A DNA stretch of 64,000 bases from an uncultured Rubripirellula sp. (GTDB taxonomy: Bacteria; Planctomycetota; Planctomycetia; Pirellulales; Pirellulaceae): NCBI GenBank assembly GCA_938075415.1, contig CALJHC010000004.1, positions 62,001 to 126,000 of the forward strand, in the 5' to 3' direction. How positions within the stretch are numbered: position 1 is the first letter of the stretch; each line of letters starts with the position of its first letter. Made by a program: the position numbers and the translations under genes. The notes beneath the pieces are model-generated. The model was not told where the DNA came from and made no database searches. It saw only the letters and a list, made by a program, of their open reading frames with translations. This document shows positions 20,823 through 28,463 of the stretch, piece by piece.

Positions 20823-21305
20823 ACCGACGTTGAGCGAGGACGTTCGATTGCCTGTTCGAAAACGAAGCGATTTGGGTATCCATCTCGCCTCTGGCTGAAA
20901 AAGCAATCCACCTCGATTCCCCCCCTCTCAATCGATCTGAGGCAACTTCGAATCCGGCGACCGAGCCAGCACTAAAATGGCTTGATTTCTTGACCCTTGT
21001 CCGTCACGGTTAACAACGCACAAATTTGGATCGCTGCCTTAACGGGACTCTCTTAAATCAATTAACACGGGCCAGATCAACAATCGCTTGCCCCGTGATC
21101 ATGAAGCTTGCCCCGTGATCGTGAAGGATGATCAATAAAGAGTTAACGTGCCTAACGGGGCGCCGGCTGAAATCAATTGATTCTGCTTCCGTATTGATAA
21201 ACACGAACGATACATCGACAGCGGTTTGGTCATCCGTCCAAGATGCAACGGTGGGTTACTAGAATCATGAACCCTCCCATCATCCATGCTTTCGGTTCTT
21301 CGATC
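20823..21305. other. Intergenic region between convergent genes
   Basis: No gene seen between the secreted protein gene and the convergent methyltransferase gene. The region holds a two-copy 20-bp tandem repeat (listed separately). Confidence 0.4.
21086..21125. repeat. Two-copy 20-bp tandem repeat
   Basis: GCTTGCCCCGTGATCATGAA (21086-21105) is followed directly by the same sequence with one A-to-G change (21106-21125). It is non-coding. Confidence 0.9.
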
Positions 21306-22010
21306 TCATCTTTGAGAGACGTATACTTCTGCTCGGAAGAGTGAATCCTGATACAACGTTTCCTCTTTCTTGAAATCAACGCTCTCGGTTAAACGTTGTC
21401 GTTCAATTTGGTCGAGGGGATAATCGGAGCTTGTGATATGCTCCTCCACCTCTTGAAATTCACTGGAATCAAGATCGCTCCAGGAATCAGCGATTTCTTT
21501 CATAAAACGCCGGATGAATTCTTCACGACTCTCATCTGAGCGACGCACCGGATCCACCCAGATAAAACGCCCATCCAATGCAAGCTTCTGTTTGATGCCC
21601 GCCAGTATCGAACCTAGTTCCGAACACTCAAAATGATGCAAGGAAAAACTTGCCAAAATCACATTGGGCGTCCAGTTCAGTTCGGATCGAAGAAAATCAA
21701 CGATACCGGACTCTCGAGTTTCACAGTTTTGGGTTACAGACGATAAATGCGTAGGAATCCGTCCAAGTCCAGCTGGTGCAAGATCCACACCAAGGTAACT
21801 TTCCACTTTCAGGCCCTTGAGAGATCTAGCAGCCATCTGACCACACCCACAACCAAGATCCACAACCCGTAACGGCGGCCGAATCCCAAGAAGTCCCGAG
21901 TGAATGGAATCACCAATTTCTTGGTGTTTCATATAGTTCAATCGGATGATTCGGTCGTAAAGCGTCCATTCGCTGAACACCGGATATAGAAAGCCTTGGT
22001 CGCTGTTCAT
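21306..22010 (-). CDS. Class I SAM-dependent methyltransferase
   Basis: The protein of about 234 residues has the Rossmann-type methyltransferase core. Motif I is RVVDLGCGCGQMAA (about 48-61), the acidic end of strand 2 is in YLGVDLAPAGL, and motif IV is VILASFSLHHFE, where the HHF pattern is common in UbiE/Methyltransf_12-like enzymes. A later block DGRFIWVDPVRRSDES fits motif VI. It has no signal peptide, so it is cytoplasmic. I take the first ATG, 22010; a TTG at 22058 would add 16 residues. The substrate is unknown and no neighbour suggests one. Confidence 0.8.
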   Translation of the reverse strand: MNSDQGFLYPVFSEWTLYDRIIRLNYMKHQEIGDSIHSGLLGIRPPLRVVDLGCGCGQMAARSLKGLKVESYLGVDLAPAGLGRIPTHLSSVTQNCETRESGIVDFLRSELNWTPNVILASFSLHHFECSELGSILAGIKQKLALDGRFIWVDPVRRSDESREEFIRRFMKEIADSWSDLDSSEFQEVEEHITSSDYPLDQIERQRLTESVDFKKEETLYQDSLFRAEVYVSQR

Positions 22011-22058
22011 AAAATCTTCTCGAATACGTCTAACATTCGCTTGCTGAAGATGAGGCAA

Positions 22059-22514
22059 GGAATACCAATTCCAAGTGTAGGACCAGAGCGGTTGCCAAAC
22101 ACGATGGGCTATCAGAGCATTTCAAGAATCAGCTGACAATGCCCCGCCGTGTGGATTGGAATCGAACATAACCAACCCCAAAAAAACTCGTCTTGATTCG
22201 CCGCTTTGGCGGGCGCATCAAAAAGACGATGACCAACTCTTCGATAGGCTTAACCCCATCAATCTTTGTCAAAAATCGACCAACCATCCTTATTTGAGAG
22301 TCACACTTATTTGAGAGTCACAATTCCAGTCAAAAGTCTCGGGTACTGAATCGCTTCATAAAGCCAGAAGATTTGTTAACTGCTGGCCGAGTGTTCCGAG
22401 ATTGAATTCACTAAGATCCTTCTAAACTGCAACAGATTGCCAAGCTATCTGGTACAACCGATCCGAGCTTTAACTGATTTTCCTTACATTCTTAGTTCGA
22501 TGAATCCATAATCC
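22059..22514. other. Intergenic region between divergent genes
   Basis: This holds the promoters of the methyltransferase and the acetolactate decarboxylase gene, which I cannot place exactly. It contains a two-copy 17-bp repeat (listed separately). Confidence 0.35.
22289..22322. repeat. Two-copy 17-bp tandem repeat
   Basis: CTTATTTGAGAGTCACA occurs at 22289-22305 and again at 22306-22322 without a change. It is non-coding, about 200 bases upstream of the acetolactate decarboxylase gene. Confidence 0.9.
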
Positions 22515-23363
22515 ATGCCATCATCCAGAAGAGAAATCAGATGTCAGGTCTCGAAATCCCTGTGGGAAGGAATTCATTCAGAGATGCAGCGGACGGGGCA
22601 ATCATTATCCCATCTTGTGGAGCGGGCTCTCGCAACCGAACTCGATATCGCTCATCACTCATTGTTCCAAGTATCGACAAGCCGAGCCTTGGTTGAGGGT
22701 GTGTTCGGTGGATGCCTCCGAGTGGCCGACCTCAAGGAACATGGCGATTTTGGCCTTGGCACTTTCGAACAATTGGATGGAGAAATGATGATGCTTGACG
22801 GGCGTTGCCATCAAGTATTGGGTTGCGGCGCGGCAACGGAGGTAACCGACGAGGCATTGATTCCTTTTGCCATGATCACACGTTTCGTGGCAGACCAAAC
22901 CATCATGCTAAAACAGATTCGCTCTTTCGCAACGCTAGAGAAGCTCCTGGATAGATTACGACCAACTGACAATTTATTCTTGGCATTTAGAATCAAGGCC
23001 GAATTTAAGAAACTCTCGCTGCGTGCAGCCTGCAAAGCACAGCCAGGCGAAAAACTCGTTACAGCAGTGCAGCATCAAAGCGAGTTTGAATTTCAAAACT
23101 GCTCCGGCACACTGATTGGATTTTGGTCCCCACCCTACTCTGGATCGATTAGCGTTCCCGGTTACCACTTTCATTTCATTGACGATTCCCATCTGCGTGG
23201 CGGCCATGTCCTTGATTTCGAGGCCGATCAATTGGACGTCGAGATGCATGTCCACAGCGACATCCACCTCGCACTTCCAGAGACAACTGAATTTCTCAAG
23301 GCAGATCTGACCCAGGATGGCACAAAAGCATTGCAATCGGTAGAAACGCGCCATCAAAAATGA
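22515..23363 (+). CDS. Acetolactate decarboxylase with N-terminal ribbon-helix-helix-like domain
   Basis: Residues 50-275 match alpha-acetolactate decarboxylase, which converts acetolactate to acetoin and CO2. The start of the fold is FQVSTSRALVEGVFGG, followed by LKEHGDFGLGTFEQLDGEM and the zinc site GYHFHFIDDSHLRGGHVLDF, where two His (218 and 220) and a third 11 residues later (231) reproduce the H-x-H-x10-H ligand spacing of the family. The first 45 residues are not part of the enzyme: REIRCQVSKSLWEGIHSEMQ and GQSLSHLVERALATELDI read as a strand-helix-helix of the Arc/CopG ribbon-helix-helix type. The protein is 282 residues against about 235-260 for the plain enzyme. No acetolactate synthase gene is adjacent. 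The enzyme call is firm; DNA binding by the front domain is inference. Confidence 0.87.
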   Translation: MPSSRREIRCQVSKSLWEGIHSEMQRTGQSLSHLVERALATELDIAHHSLFQVSTSRALVEGVFGGCLRVADLKEHGDFGLGTFEQLDGEMMMLDGRCHQVLGCGAATEVTDEALIPFAMITRFVADQTIMLKQIRSFATLEKLLDRLRPTDNLFLAFRIKAEFKKLSLRAACKAQPGEKLVTAVQHQSEFEFQNCSGTLIGFWSPPYSGSISVPGYHFHFIDDSHLRGGHVLDFEADQLDVEMHVHSDIHLALPETTEFLKADLTQDGTKALQSVETRHQK

Positions 23364-23687
23364 GGCAAATCGCCCCCTAGTAACGGATCATCAAACCAAC
23401 CCGTATTTAGAAATCGAACCAGAGATCGACGGAAGGTTAGAATTGAATAATTGAATTGCTTAGACATTGCCATCTAGTCTCAAGCCAAGGGGCATCAATC
23501 AGAGCTCAAAATATTGCGTTTGCCAGAATCAAAATCCCTGTTGCGTTCGTGCACTCCACGGATAGTCAATCTTTCAGAAAACCGACCGCTACTATTTTGT
23601 GGCGTCGACCCAAGAATAAATCGAATCATCCATCTTGCCTTGGTGAATGCGCACCACGCGTACCCGTTTTCACATTGTCCTTGTTAA
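23364..23687. other. Short intergenic region
   Basis: No gene, repeat or terminator recognised in this 324-base gap before the TVP38 gene. Confidence 0.35.
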
Positions 23688-24416
23688 ATGCCTCAAAACA
23701 ATTCATTACCAACCCGACGAAAAAAGCTTGTCGTAGCTGCCTTACTCTGTATTTTGTTTGCATTCACTTGGTACTCGGTGAATGAACATGTCCAGTTCGA
23801 GGCGTTAGCGAATCAAGAACACTGGTTACGCGGCTTATTAGAATCCAACCCGGTCACGGTTTCCGCTTGTGTCTTTTTAATCTACGTCGCAGCAACTGGC
23901 CTATCAATTCCTGGCGCGTGGATATTCAGTCTGTTCATCGGTTGGTACCTTGGGTTCACTCGAGGCCTCCTCATGGTCAGCTTTGCATCCACTGCAGGCG
24001 CCACACTTGCGTTCTTATCAAGTCGCTACTTGCTGCGCGAAGTAGTCACAAAACGCTTTGGCGACAGATTGGATTCAATCAACCAACGACTCCAGCAGGA
24101 TGGGGTGTTCTATCTTTTCACCCTGCGTCTGATCCCCGCGATACCGTTTTTCATGATCAATCTACTGATGGGCTTGACTCCCCTTAGCGTCCGCAAATTC
24201 TGGTTGGTAAGTCAGATAGGCATGCTTCCCGGTACGATCGTTTATGTCTATTTCGGATCGAATCTCCCAAATCTCAAGGTACTCGGCGAACCAAACCAAC
24301 TCTCAATCGTTACTCCGGAATTACTTTTGGGATTCATAGGAATTGGCGGTCTTCCTTGGATTGCAAAACTAATCATACGAAGCCTAAAAAAACCAAGCCA
24401 CACAATACAAGATTAA
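23688..24416 (+). CDS. TVP38/TMEM64 family membrane protein (VTT/DedA-like)
   Basis: The 242-residue inner-membrane protein belongs to the VTT (SNARE-associated/DedA-like) superfamily, whose members are linked to lipid scrambling and membrane homeostasis. An N-terminal helix (14-30) is followed by the VTT core: AATGLSIPGAWIFSLFIGWY with its re-entrant Pro, the helix GLLMVSFASTAGATLAFLSS, and FTLRLIPAIPFFMINLLMGL carrying the conserved R-x-I/V-P motif. A final helix is near 205-230. The flavoprotein gene 76 bases downstream is the usual companion; in some bacteria the two are fused. They are probably one operon. Confidence 0.88.
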   Translation: MPQNNSLPTRRKKLVVAALLCILFAFTWYSVNEHVQFEALANQEHWLRGLLESNPVTVSACVFLIYVAATGLSIPGAWIFSLFIGWYLGFTRGLLMVSFASTAGATLAFLSSRYLLREVVTKRFGDRLDSINQRLQQDGVFYLFTLRLIPAIPFFMINLLMGLTPLSVRKFWLVSQIGMLPGTIVYVYFGSNLPNLKVLGEPNQLSIVTPELLLGFIGIGGLPWIAKLIIRSLKKPSHTIQD

Positions 24417-24492
24417 GACACGACCAACCCTTCAGCATTTCCAGCGTTTCAATTACGCCTCAACCAAGCCTTCCATCCTTCGAAGAAACAAA

Positions 24493-26031
24493 ATGTCTTT
24501 TGATTCCAAAGCGGCCAATCATGCTTCGGATACATGCCGGGATCGGAATGCGAACCAGAGATGGCTCAATAATGTCACAACGCCATCATCTGCGAGATCG
24601 AGCGAAGGCGAACGATACCACCTTGCGATTGTTGGTGCGGGGCCGGCCGGGTTGGTTGCGGCAGCTGGTGCGGCCGGACTCGGGGCAAAAGTCGCATTGA
24701 TTGAGAGTGAAAAGATGGGCGGTGACTGCCTCAACAACGGATGCGTTCCATCAAAGACACTCTTAAATGCGGCTCGCCGTGCTTCAGAGCACAGTAATAT
24801 TTCGGAAGATGATATTGTGCGACAGAAACCTTTGGTTCATTTTGACCGAGTCATGAACCGCGTTGAAACAATCCGGGCTGACCTGAGTGAACATGACTCG
24901 GTGCATCGCTTCAACGAACTTGGTGTTGATGTTTTCATGGGACGCGGATCCTTCACAAGCCCAGAATCCCTTGAGGTAAACGGCGAAACAATTAACTTCA
25001 AACGTGCGTTGATTGCCACGGGTGCAAGAGCGAGTAAACTTCGAGCTCCCGGGTTCCAAGACATTGAGATGCGAACCAACGAGGATATTTTCTCGCTCAA
25101 TGAACTTCCCAAACGCCTCATCGTAATCGGCGGCGGTGCCATTGGTTGTGAGCTAGCGCAGGCTTTCGCGCGACTTGGATCGTCGGTGGTTCAAATCGAA
25201 AAAGCATCCCGCCTTCTGCAACGCGAGGATGCAGACGCGTCCAAACTAATCCAGGCCAGCCTCGAGCAAGACGGTGTCAAAATCCTGCTGAATTCATCCG
25301 TTGAAAGCGTGAGCAAAGACGGAACTGATAAAGTTGTGCTGGTGAAACAAAATGGCTCAAAACATCAGTTCAAAGGCGATGAAATCTTGGTCTCTGTGGG
25401 CCGATCACCAAACGTTCAGCATCTCAACCTTGAAAAAGCGAATGTGAAGTTCGACGAAAAACATGGCGTTGAGGTCAACGACTTTCTACAAACCAGTAAT
25501 CCAAAAATCTATGCGGCCGGAGATATTTCGACAGCGGAAAAGTTCACCCATGCCGCGGATTTCATGTCGCGGATCGTCGTTCAGAATTCACTTTTCATGG
25601 GAAGAAGTCGCTTCAGTTCGCTCATCATCCCACGTTGCACCTACACATCCCCCGAGGTCGCTCATGTGGGATTCAATCCTCTGCAAGCAAATGACGGCAG
25701 TGTTCCGGTGCATACCTTTACCGAGACATTCAGTCACGTTGACCGTGCCGTGATTGACGGGCGAACCGATGGTTTCGCCCGTATCCATGTGAAGAAAGGC
25801 ACAGACAAGATTATCGGCGCAACCATTGTGGGCCAAAACGCTGGTGATCATATTTCAATGATCACCATGGCGATAAAGCATCGCATCGGAATGAAAAAAA
25901 TTGCAGCAACCATTTTCCCATACCCAACTCAAGCGGATGTTATCCGAAGACTAGGCGACCAGTACAACCGTACTCGATTAACGCCAAGAGTAAAAAACCT
26001 GATGTCAAAATGGCTTGCCTGGACACGCTAA
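24493..26031 (+). CDS. Mercuric-reductase-like FAD/NAD(P) disulfide oxidoreductase
   Basis: The 512-residue flavoprotein belongs to class I pyridine-nucleotide disulfide oxidoreductases. After a poorly conserved 40-residue lead, FAD binds at IVGAGPAGLVAAAG, the redox-active cysteines are in GGDCLNNGCVPSK, NAD(P) binds at VIGGGAIGCELAQAFARLG, and the second FAD block is IYAAGDIS. The dimerisation domain ends with IFPYPTQADVIRRLGDQYNR. The dihydrolipoamide-dehydrogenase type His-Pro-x-x-x-Glu dyad is not seen at this spot (Phe and Asp stand there), which fits MerA-like enzymes better. No N-terminal HMA domain or C-terminal Cys-Cys pair exists, so true mercury reduction is unlikely. It is coupled to the TVP38 gene upstream. 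The substrate is unknown. Confidence 0.87.
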   Translation: MSFDSKAANHASDTCRDRNANQRWLNNVTTPSSARSSEGERYHLAIVGAGPAGLVAAAGAAGLGAKVALIESEKMGGDCLNNGCVPSKTLLNAARRASEHSNISEDDIVRQKPLVHFDRVMNRVETIRADLSEHDSVHRFNELGVDVFMGRGSFTSPESLEVNGETINFKRALIATGARASKLRAPGFQDIEMRTNEDIFSLNELPKRLIVIGGGAIGCELAQAFARLGSSVVQIEKASRLLQREDADASKLIQASLEQDGVKILLNSSVESVSKDGTDKVVLVKQNGSKHQFKGDEILVSVGRSPNVQHLNLEKANVKFDEKHGVEVNDFLQTSNPKIYAAGDISTAEKFTHAADFMSRIVVQNSLFMGRSRFSSLIIPRCTYTSPEVAHVGFNPLQANDGSVPVHTFTETFSHVDRAVIDGRTDGFARIHVKKGTDKIIGATIVGQNAGDHISMITMAIKHRIGMKKIAATIFPYPTQADVIRRLGDQYNRTRLTPRVKNLMSKWLAWTR

Positions 26032-26247
26032 CAAAAATAAATCAACAATAGGACACCCTCACAGGACATCTAAAGTAGGTTGTTTGTCGAGCTTCTGAAC
26101 CTGGCGAAATCGCGACCTCGATGACATCACGTGTGTTGCAGGATATCATGTGCGACATTCAAAACCAATCAACAACGGCAACTGCTCCGTTTGGTTGGTG
26201 ATAAGACGAGGGACTTCATGGCAAAGGCGCTTTACTTGCAAGTGCAA

Positions 26248-26655
26248 TCAGCCCTCGTCGCTGTTAAGAAAACATTCATCCAAAGGCACTTGCATTGAGT
26301 TTGCTAGAGCATTGGTTTGACTGGCCATACTAACGACTGACAAAAATTCACCATACATCTCCGCTGTCATACCACGTTTCCGCGCCGAAGCGGTGTGACT
26401 ATGAATACAGTACTCACAACCGTTCGCAATACTCACTGCCATGTAGATCAATTCCTTGACGAGCGGATCAAGAGTACCCGGGCCCATTACTTCCTGCAGT
26501 CGCTTCCATGTCTCAGTGGCTAAGCTGGGATCATTAGCCAAAGTTCGCCAAAAATGGTTCACATATTCAGTTTGGCGGGCTTCACGAATATCCGCAAACA
26601 ATTCCGCAGCCGTCTCGTCCGCATCCACGTCATTAATCATTGGCAACGTCGACAT
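26248..26655 (-). CDS. Carboxymuconolactone decarboxylase / AhpD-like protein
   Basis: The 135-residue all-helical protein carries the AhpD-type redox signature CEYCIHSHTASARKRGMT at about residues 83-100, where the Cys-x-x-Cys pair and the following His support alkylhydroperoxidase-like chemistry. The preceding block ELIYMAVSIANG is the family's usual lead-in. The start is the ATG at 26655, preceded by the purine-rich GGGGGAGAGAAG; the frame stays open another 186 bases upstream but adds nothing recognisable. It stands alone, divergent from the esterase gene at 27015. Confidence 0.85.
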   Translation of the reverse strand: MSTLPMINDVDADETAAELFADIREARQTEYVNHFWRTLANDPSLATETWKRLQEVMGPGTLDPLVKELIYMAVSIANGCEYCIHSHTASARKRGMTAEMYGEFLSVVSMASQTNALANSMQVPLDECFLNSDEG

Positions 26656-27014
26656 TATCTTCTCTCCCCCAAACATAAAGTTGTATGAATCATCGTTCGA
26701 TTGCCAATTGCACCAAGCAGCCAGGTAAATTTTAGGACAAACTATTAATGCAAACGCAAGGCTCAGGTGGTCTTGTGCGGTGACCTCATGACTCACGTAC
26801 AGATGCCATGGTGAAATCTTGGTGTATCCGTACGCTGTCAAACTACCGACGAATCCCAGATCAAAACACTAGTTGACGTGTCAAAGAACGTGGATCACGT
26901 CAAGACCGTACCACTTTCTGTCCAACGAGCGAACACCCAAAATATCGGACGCACTGACTTCGGTGCAGATAGAGAGAACGACCCAGAAACCACACAACCA
27001 CAACGCACCATTCC
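26656..27014. other. Divergent intergenic region with inverted repeat
   Basis: This lies between the AhpD-like gene and the esterase gene. No gene seen. It contains the inverted repeat at 26873-26903 (listed separately). Confidence 0.35.
26873..26903. promoter_or_regulatory. Inverted repeat, possible operator
   Basis: TTGACGTG (26873-26880) and CACGTCAA (26896-26903) are exact reverse complements 15 bases apart. The left arm plus the next four bases (TTGACGTGTCAA) is also a small palindrome, so three half-sites of the type TTGAC are present. It lies 112-142 bases upstream of the esterase start, a normal operator position. The regulator is unknown. Confidence 0.4.
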
Positions 27015-28430
27015 ATGCTAAGAATCCAAATTTGCCTTGTCCTCTTGTTGTTGCAATTCTCTCCGGTTGCACTCAGTGACGACCAGGCCCCCGTTCAAAT
27101 CTATATTCTCTCGGGTCAATCCAACATGGTCGGAATTGGCCAAGTCACCGGGCAAGGGAAGCGTTGGGATAAGGAATTCATCAGCCCAACACTATCGATT
27201 TACCCTGAACCCTATGACGAAAACACTGACTACGATCAGGCGATTCCACTCCAAACCCTTGAGTTAACAGCGTTCGGGGGAGTGACACCGACGCCATATC
27301 CCAAGGGTGGTTCCTACGTTGTACGGGGAACGGTCCAAGTTGAGGAATCTGGCACCTATGAATTCCGCCCCGGCTATGGCGGATCCACGTTCAACACAAT
27401 GAGCGTCAATGGCGTTGAAGTCTATCGTAGAAACCCAGAAGAGACTGCCCAGTACACTCCGATTAACCTTCAACCGGACCAAAGGTCGACTTTTAAAATC
27501 ACTTACTTCAACCAACAAGCCGATGGACTTGGTTGGATTGCCCGAGTTGATCGTCCCGGAACTCTGGCAACCGTCGTAAAACAGCATGGAAAGTTCCCTT
27601 ACCTTCTCGATAACAAGGGAAATTGGGCTGAACGAAATGACGTCTGGTACAAGGGATTAGTCACGGCTTCCGCCAATCAATGGCTCAGTGTCGGATGCGG
27701 TGCAGGCAAAAACAGCATTGGCCCAGAGCTAGGCTTTGGAAACCTGATTGGTGACTACCACGACCAACCAGTCTTGCTATTGAAGTCATCTCAAGGCAAT
27801 CGATCCTTGGGTTGGGACTTCCTTCCTCCGGGCAGCAAACGCTTTGAGCACGAGGGCTATGTCTATGCGGGATACAAGGAATCACCGGCGAGGTGGAAAC
27901 TTAACACAGCACCTGAGCCGATTGACTGGTACGCAGGGAAACAATACGACGACTGCTTCGATGCGGTGAAGCAGACGCTTAAAGATTTTGATCAATTATT
28001 CCCACATTGGAAGAATCGCGGCTTCGAAATCGCTGGTTTCGTATGGTGGCAAGGCCACAAAGATGGTGGAGAACCTTACGCGGGACGATACGAACAGAAC
28101 CTGAAAACCTTTATCAAAACCGTCCGCAGTGAGTTCAACGCCAAGAAAGCGCCTTTTGTGCTCGGCACGATAGGATTCGAAGGCTGGGCCATGGATGGTC
28201 CGCACAAAACGATTGCCGAAGCTCAACTTGCCATCGGCAGCGACTCAGAAAAACACCCAGATTTTCAGGGTAATGTAAAAACAGTTGAGACTCGTGATTT
28301 CTGGAGATCAGCGGAACAGTCGCCAAGAAACCAAGGGTTTCATTACAACCAAAATGCGGAGACCTACATGCTCGTTGGCGAAGGGTTAGCAAAAGCGATG
28401 ATCGACTTAAAACAACGGACCAGCAAGTAA
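27015..28430 (+). CDS. Secreted SASA/SGNH carbohydrate esterase with inserted beta domain
   Basis: The 471-residue exported protein is a SASA (DUF303) esterase, predicted to remove acetyl groups from sugars (sialate O-acetylesterase or acetylxylan esterase type). A signal peptide (1-21) precedes IYILSGQSNMVG with catalytic Ser36. The Gly/Asn oxyanion region is around SQGNRSLGW and FVWWQGHKDGG, and the catalytic His is probably in GFHYNQNAETY near residue 440. Between the Ser block and the rest, residues 85-180 form an inserted beta-sandwich (YVVRGTVQVEESGTYEFRPG ... LGWIARVDRPG) that looks like a small PA14-type carbohydrate-binding fold. It converges with a second SASA gene 34 bases away. 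Confidence 0.85.
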   Translation: MLRIQICLVLLLLQFSPVALSDDQAPVQIYILSGQSNMVGIGQVTGQGKRWDKEFISPTLSIYPEPYDENTDYDQAIPLQTLELTAFGGVTPTPYPKGGSYVVRGTVQVEESGTYEFRPGYGGSTFNTMSVNGVEVYRRNPEETAQYTPINLQPDQRSTFKITYFNQQADGLGWIARVDRPGTLATVVKQHGKFPYLLDNKGNWAERNDVWYKGLVTASANQWLSVGCGAGKNSIGPELGFGNLIGDYHDQPVLLLKSSQGNRSLGWDFLPPGSKRFEHEGYVYAGYKESPARWKLNTAPEPIDWYAGKQYDDCFDAVKQTLKDFDQLFPHWKNRGFEIAGFVWWQGHKDGGEPYAGRYEQNLKTFIKTVRSEFNAKKAPFVLGTIGFEGWAMDGPHKTIAEAQLAIGSDSEKHPDFQGNVKTVETRDFWRSAEQSPRNQGFHYNQNAETYMLVGEGLAKAMIDLKQRTSK

Positions 28431-28463
28431 TTCAAACCGAGGGTTCGATTGAAATTCCAAAGA

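Noticed and set aside
24493-26031. True mercuric reductase
   Set aside because: No HMA domain, no C-terminal Cys-Cys pair and no mer genes nearby.
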